A model generated the notes under the pieces. That model was not told the origin of the DNA and did not search any database. It worked only from the letters and a program-made list of their open reading frames with translations. A program made the translations under genes and the position numbers. A DNA stretch of 22,720 nucleotides from the IMG/VR virus record IMGVR_UViG_3300042934_000216, positions 1 to 22,720 of that record; one strand, written 5' to 3'. Shown here piece by piece: positions 13,111 through 21,390 of the stretch (position 1 is the first letter of the stretch; each line of letters starts with the position of its first letter). This stretch comes from a virus.

Positions 13111-13367
13111 ACGTCAAGTGGAAGTTCCACGTCATCAAGGGCTACTGGGAGTTCCAGCGTCAGGCCGCTGTCGGTGAGGCGCTGTTGGCCCGTGGTGAGG
13201 CTATCGCCGCCGCCGCGGGGGATGGTGTGGAGGCGGAACTTACACCGCGTCAGGCGGGGCGTCGCGGGACACCGGTTGTCCGGGTTCGGACGGTCACGAA
13301 CGAGGCGCGTGAAGCCGAGGCGCAGTCGCGCACGTTGACACGAGCGTTGGATGCGGGGCGGCAGTGA
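13107..13367 (+). CDS. neck / tail completion protein (HK97 gp10-like)
   Basis: An 86-residue protein; GTG 13107 overlaps the preceding TGA (GTGA), and upstream residues in this frame are a shadow. FHVIKGYWEFQRQAAVGEAL is an N-terminal helix followed by Ala-rich helix and a beta stretch (GTPVVRVRTVTNEAREAEA), resembling the small gp10-type tail completion proteins. Function by gene order. Confidence 0.65.
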   Translation: MNVKWKFHVIKGYWEFQRQAAVGEALLARGEAIAAAAGDGVEAELTPRQAGRRGTPVVRVRTVTNEAREAEAQSRTLTRALDAGRQ

Positions 13368-13747
13368 TGGAAGCGATCAAGTTCCCCGATGTTGAGGCGC
13401 TGCTAGTCGAGTACCTGAACGGGCTGCTCGCGGAGCCGGTGTCCACGAAGGTTCCTTCCCCTCGCCCTGCGACGTTCGTGCGGATCATGCGGACGGGCGG
13501 GTTCACCACTGGGCTCGTCACTGACGAAGCACTCATCACGTTTGAGGCGTGGGCGGCAACCGGGCCGGCCGCGCAGGATCTCGCGCAGCGCGTCCGCGCA
13601 TACCTACGTGCCGTCGATGTTGTCGACGGTGTCCAGTTCTACGGGCCTATCAATCCGACTGGCCCGGTCAATCTTCCTGATCCTGCTACTCAGCAGGCCA
13701 GGTACACGGGCCTGGTGTCCGTTGGGGTTCGCGGCACCGCCATCTAG
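13367..13747 (+). CDS. tail terminator protein
   Basis: A 126-residue protein. ATG 13367 shares a base with the upstream TGA; GTG 13364 in frame is an alternative. FPDVEALLVEYLNGLL, PRPATFVRIMRTGG, FEAWAATGPAAQDLAQRVRA and ARYTGLVSVGVRG are the order and pattern of actinophage tail terminators, which cap the tail tube and join it to the head. Confidence 0.8.
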   Translation: MEAIKFPDVEALLVEYLNGLLAEPVSTKVPSPRPATFVRIMRTGGFTTGLVTDEALITFEAWAATGPAAQDLAQRVRAYLRAVDVVDGVQFYGPINPTGPVNLPDPATQQARYTGLVSVGVRGTAI

Positions 13748-13759
13748 AACCCATCCCTC

Positions 13760-13772
13760 AAAAGGTGACGGC
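13760..13772 (+). repeat. 13-base leader repeat, copy 1 (copy 2 at 14417-14429)
   Basis: AAAAGGTGACGGC occurs identically upstream of the major tail gene (here) and directly upstream of the tail chaperone start (14417-14429). Its core GTGACGGC occurs again at 14407-14414, and its reverse complement GCCGTCAC at 14374-14381 in a hairpin loop. Confidence 0.7.
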
Positions 13773-13795
13773 GATTCATCCATAAGGGAGTTGAT

Positions 13796-14344
13796 ATGCC
13801 TACTGCTGCAAACGTGCGCGTTGGCAAGCCGAAGTCTACGGGTGGCGTGTACGCGGGTGCGCTTGCGGCTGTCGCCCCGGATGACGCTGCCACTGCGCTT
13901 GATGTCGGTTTCGCATCGCTTGGGTACGTCTCGGAAGAGGGCGTGACCCAGACGAAGGGGATCGAGACGGAGACGATGGTCGCCTGGGGTGGTGACGAGG
14001 TGCGGGTGATGAAGACTTCCGACGCGCTCTCGTACTCGCTGACGCTCATCGAAACGTCCCCTGCGGTTCTCGCTGAGTATTTCGGTGCCGACAACGTGGC
14101 GACGGTCACTGGTGTCACGACGGTCTCCGTCAACGGCACCGAACTGCCGCGCCGGTCCTACGTCTTCGAGCTCCTCGACGGGGACTCCGCGATTCGCGTC
14201 TACCTTCCGGTCGCGCAGATCACCAACACCGACGACATCACGTTCGTGGACGGCGAGCCCATCGGGTTCCCGATCACCATCTCGGCCTACCCCGACGAGG
14301 CCGGCAACAAGGCGTACTGGTTCCTTGAGGACGTGGGCGCCTAA
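13796..14344 (+). CDS. major tail protein
   Basis: A 182-residue protein from ATG 13796 (AAGGGAG upstream). It begins PTAANVRVGKPKSTGGVYAG, continues with a beta-rich core (DALSYSLTLIETSPAVLAEY) and ends FPITISAYPDEAGNKAYWFL, typical of actinophage tail tube subunits. It polymerises into the tube around the tape measure. Its place between the tail terminator and chaperone genes is the expected one. Confidence 0.88.
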   Translation: MPTAANVRVGKPKSTGGVYAGALAAVAPDDAATALDVGFASLGYVSEEGVTQTKGIETETMVAWGGDEVRVMKTSDALSYSLTLIETSPAVLAEYFGADNVATVTGVTTVSVNGTELPRRSYVFELLDGDSAIRVYLPVAQITNTDDITFVDGEPIGFPITISAYPDEAGNKAYWFLEDVGA

Positions 14345-14354
14345 CCAAAGACAT

Positions 14355-14429
14355 GGGGTGGGTGGAGAACTTCGCCGTCACGCCACCCACCCCAGCAGTA
14401 CCTCAAGTGACGGCAGAAAAGGTGACGGC
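14355..14429 (+). promoter_or_regulatory. 11-bp hairpin with loop complementary to the next ribosome binding region
   Basis: GGGGTGGGTGG (14355-14365) pairs perfectly with CCACCCACCCC (14383-14393). The 17-base loop contains GCCGTCAC (14374-14381), the exact reverse complement of GTGACGGC at 14407-14414 and 14422-14429. The latter abuts the ATG at 14432 and overlaps its AAAGGTGA ribosome site. A loop-leader pseudoknot could control chaperone translation. No U-tract follows, so this is not a normal terminator. Confidence 0.5.
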
Positions 14430-14431
14430 TA

Positions 14432-14719
14432 ATGGTGTATCAGGTTCCCCCTTCGAATGCGTCGAAGGATCAGAACAAGTTCAAGTTCGAGGTTGATGGC
14501 GTGGAGCATGTCATCCCCAAGCTGAAGTTCCTCCCTGTGGGGACTGCGGAGAAGCTGGCGGACCCGGAGGTTTCGGAGTCGGTGAAGATGCTGCTCCCCT
14601 TCCCCGAGGGTCCGGTGCGGGATGCGGTTCGCACTCTTGACAGTGAGCAGTTCCAGGGGCTCGTGCAGGCGTACCGCGACGATTCCGGCATCAGCGTGGG
14701 GGAATCCTCGGCCTCCTAG
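14432..14719 (+). CDS. tail assembly chaperone, short form (G-like)
   Basis: A 95-residue protein from ATG 14432, directly after the repeat region. KFKFEVDGVEHVIPKLKFLP and LDSEQFQGLVQAYRDDSG are features of the first tail assembly chaperone. It binds the tape measure and tail tube subunits during assembly and is not in the virion. The end of the gene carries the slippery run GGGGGAA, from which the long form is made. Confidence 0.88.
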   Translation: MVYQVPPSNASKDQNKFKFEVDGVEHVIPKLKFLPVGTAEKLADPEVSESVKMLLPFPEGPVRDAVRTLDSEQFQGLVQAYRDDSGISVGESSAS

Positions 14720-15132
14720 AGTTCGTTCGCGAGTTCGAGGAGGCCGTTGAGTTTCATCTGATCGTCCTCGGGCTGCGGCTGGAATGGCTTGGCTCTGAGG
14801 CGCTGTCATGGCGTGATCTGTTGCTCATCGCGAAGTTCGCAGAACCGACGTCGGTTCTGTTCCGTGCCGTTCATGGGCATGTGTGGACCGACACGGAACA
14901 ACTGTTGGCGATCGTGGCCGATAGCGTGCGCGCGGCGAACTGGCAGCGCGCGGGTGGCAAGGGCGGCAAACCAAAGCCTCTGCCTCGCCCGAAGCCGAAG
15001 CCGCGGAAGTTGAGCCCCGATGAGATTCGCGATCTCGGGCGCGGTGTGGCACGTACCGGTGCGATGGGAACGGCCCGCGATATGTCCGATGTGAAGTCTT
15101 GGTTGGAGGCTAAGAATGGCCGCAGGCGTTGA
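14432..15132 (+). CDS. tail assembly chaperone, long frameshift product (GT-like)
   Basis: Translation of the short form to about 14704, then a -1 shift, gives roughly 233 residues. The added part starts ILGLLEFVREFEEAVEFHLI and runs through LEWLGSEALSWRDLLLIAKF, then a Lys/Pro-rich linker (KPLPRPKPKPRK), to KSWLEAKNGRRR. The second part has no own start with a good ribosome site in the right place and directly follows the slippery heptamer. It overlaps the tape measure start by 17 bases. Confidence 0.82.
14698..14704 (+). other. -1 ribosomal frameshift site GGGGGAA
   Basis: In the zero frame the codons are GTG GGG GAA, so the heptamer is G GGG GAA. Shifting back by one enters frame +1, which is open from here to 15132. 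Slippery G-runs at this place are the standard device for making the long tail chaperone in siphoviruses. Confidence 0.8.
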
Positions 15133-16759
15133 GCTCGCAACAGCGTATTTCAGCCTCGTCCCTTCGATGGACGGGGTGGCTGGAGCTACGAAGCAGGGCT
15201 TCGGTGACAGTCAGATTGACAAGACTGCCGAGGAGGCTGGTAAGCGCACGGGTGGACGGTTCACTGCCGGCGCGAGGGTAGCGATCACTGCGGGTGCTGC
15301 TGCGTTGTCAGCGGGCATCGTCAAGGTGTTTCAGACGGGCATGGAGGAGTTGAAGTTCGGTGAGCAGATCAGTGCTCAGACGGATCAGCTCATTGCTAAC
15401 ACGGGTGCGGCGTTTTCTACCTCATGGGTGGAGGATTACACGCTCGCGCTGTCGCAGGTGTCGGGCATCTCGGAAGAGGCGTTGCAGGAGGCGGGCAACA
15501 GCGTTCTGAAGTTCGGGGATGTGAGCCAGGGGAACTTCGAGCGCGCCGTTGACGCGATCAACAACATGGGCGCGGCTGGCAAGGACGTCAAGGGTGTTGG
15601 TGAGGCGCTGGGTAAGGCTCTCGCTGAACCGGCCGAAGCTGCGGGGCTCCTGAAGCGTGCCGGCGTGATCCTCGACGACGAGCAGCAGAAACTTATCGAC
15701 AGTTTCACTGCGGTTGGGGATAAGGCTGGCGCCCAGGCTGTCATCCTCGATTCGCTCGAGGGCACGTATGGCGGGATGGCTGAGGCGACCGGTGCAACGC
15801 TGACGGGCAACCTGAACAAGCTCGGCAACGCATGGGAAAACACGGCCGCGGTAGCCGTGGAAGCCCTCATGCCCGCGATCATGGGCATCGTCGATGTCCT
15901 CGGTGTTGTGTTCACGTGGATTCAGGACAACGAAGGCATCATGCCTCTCCTCGCGGTCGGTGTCGGCATCCTCGCGGCAGCATTCATCGCACTCAGCGTT
16001 GCGATGTGGGCGGCTTCGGTGACCCCCATCGGGCTCGCCATCGCCGGCATCGTGATTGCCATTGGCCTACTCATCGCGGGCATCGTCGCGCTGGTCATGA
16101 ACTGGGACACGGTGGTGAAGTTCATCTCCGACATCTGGGGTGGCTTCCTGGACTGGGTGGCTTCGGTAACCGAGGGATTCGTCTCCTGGTGGAACGACGT
16201 TTGGGAGGGCTTCGGCAACTTCCTCGCTGACATCTGGCGGAACATCGTCGTGGGCATCGAGACGGCGCTCGGTTTCGTGAGCGCAATCATCGGCAAGGTG
16301 CTGGGAACGATCACCGGGGTGTGGGAGTCGATGTGGCAGGGGATGGTTGACTTCCTCAGCACTGTGTTCGCTGGGATTGTCGGGGTGGCGAAGGCTCCTA
16401 TCAACGGGATCATTGCGCTCATCAACGGCGCGATCGAGGCGCTGAATCAGCTCAGTGTGACGATTCCTGATTGGGTGCCGGTCATTGGTGGTGAGACGTG
16501 GGGGTTGAATCTTCCGAAGATCCCGATGCTTGCTGAGGGTGGCACGATTCTGCGTTCCGGTTCGGTGATCGTCGGGGAGAACGGTCCCGAGCTCCTGCGG
16601 TTGCCGCGCGGCGCTTCCGTCGACCCGGACATCAGCGGCGCCGACACAGGCACGGGCATCAACCTCACGCAGAACATCTACCCCTCCGAGGGCATGAGTG
16701 AAGAGCAGATCGGCCGCATCTCCGCGGAGAAGATCGCGTTCCGCATGAGGGGGAACTGA
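15116..16759 (+). CDS. tape measure protein
   Basis: A 547-residue protein from ATG 15116 (GGAGG a few bases upstream). It starts VELATAYFSLVPSMDGVAGA, the standard start of actinophage tape measures. The middle has hydrophobic segments (LLAVGVGILAAAFIALSVAM and PIGLAIAGIVIAIGLLIAGI), likely to cross the membrane during DNA entry, then Trp-rich amphipathic repeats (FISDIWGGFLDWVASVTEGF). The C-terminus LAEGGTILRSGSVIVGENGP is typical too. At about 1.5 Å per residue the tail would be near 80 nm, short for a siphovirus. Confidence 0.93.
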   Translation: MAAGVELATAYFSLVPSMDGVAGATKQGFGDSQIDKTAEEAGKRTGGRFTAGARVAITAGAAALSAGIVKVFQTGMEELKFGEQISAQTDQLIANTGAAFSTSWVEDYTLALSQVSGISEEALQEAGNSVLKFGDVSQGNFERAVDAINNMGAAGKDVKGVGEALGKALAEPAEAAGLLKRAGVILDDEQQKLIDSFTAVGDKAGAQAVILDSLEGTYGGMAEATGATLTGNLNKLGNAWENTAAVAVEALMPAIMGIVDVLGVVFTWIQDNEGIMPLLAVGVGILAAAFIALSVAMWAASVTPIGLAIAGIVIAIGLLIAGIVALVMNWDTVVKFISDIWGGFLDWVASVTEGFVSWWNDVWEGFGNFLADIWRNIVVGIETALGFVSAIIGKVLGTITGVWESMWQGMVDFLSTVFAGIVGVAKAPINGIIALINGAIEALNQLSVTIPDWVPVIGGETWGLNLPKIPMLAEGGTILRSGSVIVGENGPELLRLPRGASVDPDISGADTGTGINLTQNIYPSEGMSEEQIGRISAEKIAFRMRGN

Positions 16760-17190
16760 TGCGCGCAACCCTGGACGGGCTTGAGTTCGTCTTCGCGGGC
16801 TCGGGTGATGCCACATACATCCTCGACTCTAACGACGGGCTCAAGGGCTGGTTCGAGGGTGTGGAGATGCGTCACGAAACCGTCGAACGACCCACGGGTG
16901 ACGGCGACTTCGACGCGCCCGCATTCCTAGCCTCGCGGCTCATCACGCTCACCGGGTGGATTCTCACCGATTCCGACGATGCGGCTTTTGAGGTTGCGAT
17001 GAAGGGTCTTGAGGATCTGCTTGCCGATGGGAGCATGTCGGAGTTCGCGGTGGAGCAGGCGACGGGTACGTACACGTGCCAGGTTCGCCGGCACGGTTCC
17101 CCTGAGCTCGACTTGGTTGTGTACGGGCGGTCGGCACGGTTCCAGTTGCAGTTGTGGGCTCCCGATCCGACGAAGGTGTTGCTCCCGTGA
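16759..17190 (+). CDS. minor tail protein (distal tail, Dit-like)
   Basis: A 143-residue protein whose ATG overlaps the tape measure stop (TGATG). LITLTGWILTDSDDAAFEVA followed by MKGLEDLLADG and a beta domain (TYTCQVRRHGSPELDLVVYG) matches the distal tail proteins that follow the tape measure and form the ring attaching the hub. Confidence 0.78.
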   Translation: MRATLDGLEFVFAGSGDATYILDSNDGLKGWFEGVEMRHETVERPTGDGDFDAPAFLASRLITLTGWILTDSDDAAFEVAMKGLEDLLADGSMSEFAVEQATGTYTCQVRRHGSPELDLVVYGRSARFQLQLWAPDPTKVLLP

Positions 17191-18266
17191 CGTGGGTGAA
17201 TAAGGTCTACTACACGCATGACGGTGCATACGCGGGGACGCTGCCGTGCAGTGATGCCAACTGGCAGACGCGGATCACTGGGCAGGGTTCGGCGGATCAC
17301 ACGGTGCGTGCGTTCGGGTCGGGTCTGTCTCAGGCGGATCTGGAAGAGCTGACGCTTGGGAACCGGTACACGATCACTCAGGAGTGGGCGGCTACCGATT
17401 ACGTGGCGTATGCGGGTGTCATCCAGCGGGACGTGTGGGATGACAAGTCTCGGACTGTGAGTCTCTCGAGTACTGAGCTGCGTGGGGCGTATTTCAACGA
17501 CCGCATGATGTGGCCGGTGTCCGCCTACCACCCGACAAACTCCGTGCTTACGGTGACGAACAAGTCACGCTCGGGTGCTGTGCGTGCCATCTTCGACCCG
17601 TTGTTCGCGATCGCGTACTTGCCCATTGACCGTCCTGCTGACGGGTCGGGCGGGTTCGATGCGGACTGGAAGTACAACGAGCGGTTGAAGATCGAGGACC
17701 ATCTTCAGCAGGTTGAGGACGATGGTTGCGAGGTGTTCCTGCGTCCGTATCTGACTGGCGGGAACCTGCGGTTTGAGACGCTTGTTGGTTCTCCGGTGGT
17801 GGAGATCGGTTCGGAGACGACGTTCGATATTCGTGGGGATTCGTCTCCGGTGCTCGACTTGAAGGTCGAGCGGGACGGGGTTAGGCAGATGACCGGTGTT
17901 GCCGCGTTCAGTGGTGGCGGGAAGTCTGCGATTTCTGCGGCTGCGTTCGCGGGTGGTATCGAGGGTCCGGCTGCGATCAGTGTCCGGGATACGTGGGTTG
18001 ACTTCGCTGACGTGACTGACCCTGACCGGTTGCAGGCTGCGGCGGATCACACGTTCGCGGCTCTGCAATTCCCGACGTCGGCGTGGTCTCTCGGGTTGAA
18101 CATTTATCCGGATGGGCCGGAGTTCACAGCACCGGGGCACTTGCTTGGTGCGACGGTCGCGTCTGGGCACGAGCGGTTGTCGGCGGGCACGAAACATCTT
18201 CGTGTGGTGGCACTGTCGGGTTCCATGGGTATGACGGTGACTCCGGAGGTGCATGATGCCGCTTGA
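17187..18266 (+). CDS. minor tail protein (tail hub / Tal-like)
   Basis: A 359-residue protein from GTG 17187, coupled by GTGA to the Dit-like gene. VYYTHDGAYAGTLPCSDANW, LEELTLGNRYTITQEWAATD, a KIEDHLQQVEDDGCEVFLRP stretch and a C-terminal half rich in FDIRGDSSPVLDLKVERDGV-type beta strands match the siphovirus hub protein of actinophages. It would close the tail end and carry the fibres. Confidence 0.8.
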   Translation: MTWVNKVYYTHDGAYAGTLPCSDANWQTRITGQGSADHTVRAFGSGLSQADLEELTLGNRYTITQEWAATDYVAYAGVIQRDVWDDKSRTVSLSSTELRGAYFNDRMMWPVSAYHPTNSVLTVTNKSRSGAVRAIFDPLFAIAYLPIDRPADGSGGFDADWKYNERLKIEDHLQQVEDDGCEVFLRPYLTGGNLRFETLVGSPVVEIGSETTFDIRGDSSPVLDLKVERDGVRQMTGVAAFSGGGKSAISAAAFAGGIEGPAAISVRDTWVDFADVTDPDRLQAAADHTFAALQFPTSAWSLGLNIYPDGPEFTAPGHLLGATVASGHERLSAGTKHLRVVALSGSMGMTVTPEVHDAA

Positions 18267-18969
18267 TGATCCTTCGGACCCGTCCGCGGAGACCCGCAAG
18301 TTGAAGAAGCGTGTTGAACGGCTCGAGGCTGGCACCGCGGACGCTCCTGGGGATAGCGACCATCCGGGTACCGGCTTCGAGTCGATCCAGATTGGTGTTG
18401 GTGCGCAGGCTGCACCGATCACGGACACGGATGCTGACGAGGCAATCGCGATCGGTTCGTCTGCGACTGCGGATGGGTTCGGTGCGTGTGCGTTCGGTGC
18501 TAGGTCGTATGCGCAGTACGAGAATGCGTCGGCGTTCGGGTGGTTGTCGTTCGCTGGGCATGCGTTCGCTACGGCGATCGGGTATCGGGCGGTTACGACG
18601 GCTGCTAATCAGATCCGGCTTGGTCGTTCGTCTGAGACCGTGTCGGTGCCGGGGAACCTTACTGTCGCTGGCACGTTCTCCAATCCGTCAGCGCGTCACC
18701 TGAAGCGAAACATCATCCCGGCGCCGGTGCTCAGTGACGTGTTCCCTGAGCTTGTCGAGTACGAGTACATCGAGGGTGACGGGTCGCGCCGTCTGGGGTA
18801 TATCGCGGATGACCTTGTGGGTACTGATGCGGAACGGTTTGTGCAGGTTGATGCTGACGGGAACCCGGAGGCGATCGATTATCTGGGGTTGCTGGTTGCG
18901 CAGAACGCGCAGTTGCAGGCACGGCTGACCGTGCTCGAGAAGCTGATTGAGGGGCTGACGAATGGCTGA
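18256..18969 (+). CDS. trimeric tail fibre with S74-type self-cleaving chaperone
   Basis: A 237-residue protein. ATG 18256 is preferred over ATG 18253 because GGAGG (18245-18249) is then spaced 6 bases. Layout: N-terminal coiled coil ([15 protein letters not shown]); a central section of YadA/Hep_Hag-like repeats ([40 protein letters not shown]); a C-terminal intramolecular chaperone of the Peptidase S74 type starting at SARHLKRNI. The catalytic pair Ser145/Lys150 has the S-x4-K spacing known from endosialidase tails, so cleavage N-terminal to Ser145 after trimerisation is expected. It ends with a coiled coil ([20 protein letters not shown]). Confidence 0.82.
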   Translation: MPLDDPSDPSAETRKLKKRVERLEAGTADAPGDSDHPGTGFESIQIGVGAQAAPITDTDADEAIAIGSSATADGFGACAFGARSYAQYENASAFGWLSFAGHAFATAIGYRAVTTAANQIRLGRSSETVSVPGNLTVAGTFSNPSARHLKRNIIPAPVLSDVFPELVEYEYIEGDGSRRLGYIADDLVGTDAERFVQVDADGNPEAIDYLGLLVAQNAQLQARLTVLEKLIEGLTNG

Positions 18970-19315
18970 ACTGGCCCAACTGCCGGGGGTGTTGGATCTC
19001 CGCATCTACCGGGGTGATGACTCGAACTTTCAGGTCACGATGACGGACACGGAGTCTGGTGACCCTTTGGTGTTGCCGACGTCGGGTTGGCGTGCGCAGG
19101 TGCGTCTCGACACCGCTGTTACCAGCGAGGTTCTGTTCTCGTTGACGGTGGACGCGTCGGATGCTGCGACGGGTGTTATCGGTCTGTCGGTTGTGGGTTC
19201 GGATACGGCGGAGCTTGAGGGGCCGGTGTTCTGGGATTTGGAGAACACGGACCTGGACCGCACGTACCTGGCGGGGAAGATTCGGTTGTCGGGGCAGGTG
19301 AGCCGCGATGAGTGA
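18962..19315 (+). CDS. minor tail / baseplate beta-sandwich protein
   Basis: A 117-residue protein from ATG 18962, overlapping the fibre gene by 8 bases. [20 protein letters not shown] and [20 protein letters not shown], then [11 protein letters not shown], resemble the BppU-type N-terminal adaptor domains that link fibres to the baseplate. No receptor-binding domain is attached; the next gene supplies a collagen-like shaft and overlaps by 8 bases. Confidence 0.65.
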   Translation: MAELAQLPGVLDLRIYRGDDSNFQVTMTDTESGDPLVLPTSGWRAQVRLDTAVTSEVLFSLTVDASDAATGVIGLSVVGSDTAELEGPVFWDLENTDLDRTYLAGKIRLSGQVSRDE

Positions 19316-19901
19316 TATCACCGTTTCGGTCACCGCGGAGCCGGCTGTCACTGTCGGCGTTACTCCGACAGGCGCTACGGGTCCGCAGGGGCCTGCCGGG
19401 GCGACTGGTGCGACTGGGCCGCAGGGAGAGACTGGTCCCGCGGGTCCACAGGGTGAGACTGGCGCGGCCGGCGCTACCGGCCCTGCTGGTGAAACAGGCG
19501 CGACGGGTGCTGCTGGGCCTGTCGGAGATACCGGGCCGCAAGGTCCGCAGGGTGACCCTGGCGCTACCGGGGCTACTGGGGCGACTGGTGCAACGGGAGC
19601 GACTGGCGCTACCGGTCCTGGTGTCGCTGCTGGTGGTACGACTGGGCAGGTGCTCGCGAAGAACTCCGGTACGGATTACGACACGGAGTGGATCGACCCG
19701 CCCGAGGGTGGCGGTGGCGGTGCAGCCCAAGAGGTGCGTCACTCAAACGACGGCACATACGACTACACCGGTACCGCCGCGAACGGGACCGCTGAGGGTT
19801 CGTCCGGTTGGACTGTCACCCGCATCACACTCACCTCCCCGGTCGTCGTTGAGACGGGTTCGGGGACTTGGACGGGCCGCGCGGGCCTGAGCTACTCGTA
19901 A
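19308..19901 (+). CDS. collagen-like tail fibre protein
   Basis: A 197-residue protein. A short beta N-terminus ([17 protein letters not shown]) is followed by about 28 uninterrupted Gly-x-y triplets (roughly residues 22-105), rich in GAT, GPQ and GET, forming a triple-helical shaft. The linker [20 protein letters not shown] is a common phage fibre hinge, and a Gly-rich stretch leads to a small beta tip. It is probably a trimeric fibre. The DNA repeats of the shaft invite length changes by slippage. Confidence 0.85.
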   Translation: MSDITVSVTAEPAVTVGVTPTGATGPQGPAGATGATGPQGETGPAGPQGETGAAGATGPAGETGATGAAGPVGDTGPQGPQGDPGATGATGATGATGATGATGPGVAAGGTTGQVLAKNSGTDYDTEWIDPPEGGGGGAAQEVRHSNDGTYDYTGTAANGTAEGSSGWTVTRITLTSPVVVETGSGTWTGRAGLSYS

Positions 19902-19911
19902 GGGGCAGAGC

Positions 19912-20967
19912 ATGGCTGAACGATGGGCTGTAGCGACGGGCAACTGGTCTGCGACGGGAACGTGGAACGGCGGCACACTCCCCGCCTCCGGCGATGACGT
20001 CTACGCCAACAACTTCACCGTCACGGTCGACCAGAATGTGGTGGCGAACAGTCTCCGCATCAACGCGGGTTCGACGGCGGTCGCCGGTGGCAAGTTCACC
20101 TGTTCGACCACGCGGACGATCGCGTTGCAGGAACTTGCGGTCGGAGCGCACACGGGCGCATCGACCGCGGTCCTCGAGCTCACGGCCGGGGCCGTCACGC
20201 TCACGGTCGCCTCCACGATCACGGGCGATTCAAGCACGACTGGAACCGAGCCTCCCGCGATCAACTGCACTGGCGGTAGTCATGTGGTGACCGCTGACGT
20301 GACGGGTGGGGCGTCGGCTCAGTCGCGCGGCGTTGTTGTCACTGGCGGCGCGATCGAGATCAATGGCGACGTCCTGGGCGGGTCGGCCTCGACATCCTAC
20401 GGTGTCCTGGTGAGCGCAGGCGAAGCGACTGTCAATGGATCAGCGACGGGAGGAGCGGACCCCACCGCCCCTGCCGTACAGGTTTCGGTCGGCGCAGCGG
20501 CGACAGTGCGCGGCGATACACGCCCCGGAACCTACTCGACGGGTGGTGCGGGGGCTCCCGCTATCGTCTCGCTCGGCGTTCTCCGAGTCTCGGGCGACGT
20601 CTACTCAGGAGGCATGACGGTATCGACCGGCCCGAACGGGTTCTTCCCCATCCAGGGAAACTGGACTGTCATCGACGGTGAGGACATCAGGATTCACCTC
20701 TACAACGACGACAACTACCCATCAGGCAACAACGGGTCACAGACCGTGCTGACTCGATACGGGACCAGCAACCCCGCGATCGAGGACGTGCGCGCGGGAG
20801 TGATCTACGGCATCTCAGATCAGCTTGAGGGAACCCTCGCCGTCCCGCCGCCGGCGTCTGTTGCAGCGGGTGTCCCCACGGACGACACGGTGGGCACGGC
20901 GGCGCTCGGCCTGGCCGACGTACTCGCGGGCACTGGCGCACAGATCGCGGCAGCAACATCCGGTTGA
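19912..20967 (+). CDS. beta-rich tail fibre / receptor-binding protein (putative)
   Basis: A 351-residue protein from ATG 19912 (AAGGGGCAG upstream). NWSATGTWNGGTLPASGDDV followed by VTVDQNVVANSLRINAGSTA is a pattern of phage appendage proteins with a parallel beta-helix. The centre repeats short V-x-G-x turns (GAIEINGDVLGGSA, GEATVNGSATGG, GVLRVSGDVYSGG), like rungs of a beta-helix. The C-terminal region is different (IRIHLYNDDNYPSGNNGSQT) and may be the tip. As the last structural gene before lysis it is a candidate for host recognition. Confidence 0.65.
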   Translation: MAERWAVATGNWSATGTWNGGTLPASGDDVYANNFTVTVDQNVVANSLRINAGSTAVAGGKFTCSTTRTIALQELAVGAHTGASTAVLELTAGAVTLTVASTITGDSSTTGTEPPAINCTGGSHVVTADVTGGASAQSRGVVVTGGAIEINGDVLGGSASTSYGVLVSAGEATVNGSATGGADPTAPAVQVSVGAAATVRGDTRPGTYSTGGAGAPAIVSLGVLRVSGDVYSGGMTVSTGPNGFFPIQGNWTVIDGEDIRIHLYNDDNYPSGNNGSQTVLTRYGTSNPAIEDVRAGVIYGISDQLEGTLAVPPPASVAAGVPTDDTVGTAALGLADVLAGTGAQIAAATSG

Positions 20968-21027
20968 GGTGTGTATCACCGGTTGATGCGGTCCCTCTTG
21001 CACACTGTATCAACCAGTGACACAGTG
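20961..21027 (+). promoter_or_regulatory. cluster of inverted repeats before the lysis-region small genes
   Basis: GGTTGA occurs at 20962-20967 and 20981-20986, and inverted (TCAACC) at 21010-21015. GGTTGAT (20981-20987) and ATCAACC (21009-21015) form a 7-base dyad. CACTG (21003-21007) / CAGTG (21015-21019) and CACTGT (21003-21008) / ACAGTG (21022-21027) are nested in it. It looks like a multi-site operator. A promoter is not clear; TTGATG (20983) with TATCAA (21008) at 19 bases is the best candidate. Confidence 0.45.
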
Positions 21028-21039
21028 AAGGGCATGACA

Positions 21040-21180
21040 ATGACCACCACAACCACCTACCCGGTCGGCGCAATCCACCTCGACGACGACACCGAATGCA
21101 CGTCACCCGACGTGTGCGGTCGAACCGTCTACTGGGTGGGCGGTGCCCCACTGCACGAGTTCCCTACACTGGGCGAGTGA
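21040..21180 (+). CDS. 46-residue hypothetical protein
   Basis: ATG 21040 is preferred over ATG 21034 because AAGGG (21028-21032) is then spaced 7 bases. The product, MTTTTTYPVGAIHLDDDT then CTSPDVCGRTVYWVGG, has two Cys and a short beta look. Its TGA overlaps the next GTG (GTGA). Unknown function. Confidence 0.55.
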   Translation: MTTTTTYPVGAIHLDDDTECTSPDVCGRTVYWVGGAPLHEFPTLGE

Positions 21181-21371
21181 CAGTCAGGGGCACCGTTCCC
21201 GCGAAGCATCAGGCCGCGATCAGGCGTGCTGAGGCTGCGAGGGTGCGTGCTGACCGGGCGTACCGGGACGCGATTGCCGCAGCCGCGAACGACGATGCGT
21301 CGATCCGTGAGCTCGCCGCGTTCACCGGCCTAGCCCCCAACACCATCCGCAAGATCATCGACGGCAACTAA
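21177..21371 (+). CDS. small HTH DNA-binding protein
   Basis: A 64-residue protein from GTG 21177, coupled by GTGA to the upstream gene. A basic Ala/Arg-rich helix (AAIRRAEAARVRADRAYRDA) precedes ASIRELAAFTGLAPNTIRKI, a good helix-turn-helix with the Gly turn between the two helices. It lies between an operator-like region (20961-21027) and a terminator (21391-21417), so it may regulate its own transcript or late genes. Confidence 0.75.
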   Translation: MTVRGTVPAKHQAAIRRAEAARVRADRAYRDAIAAAANDDASIRELAAFTGLAPNTIRKIIDGN

Positions 21372-21390
21372 CCCGCCCCGATCAACCACG

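Noticed and set aside
19375-19625. Tandem DNA repeats as a CRISPR or variable-number array
   Set aside because: They are the codons of a Gly-x-y collagen-like shaft, in frame throughout.
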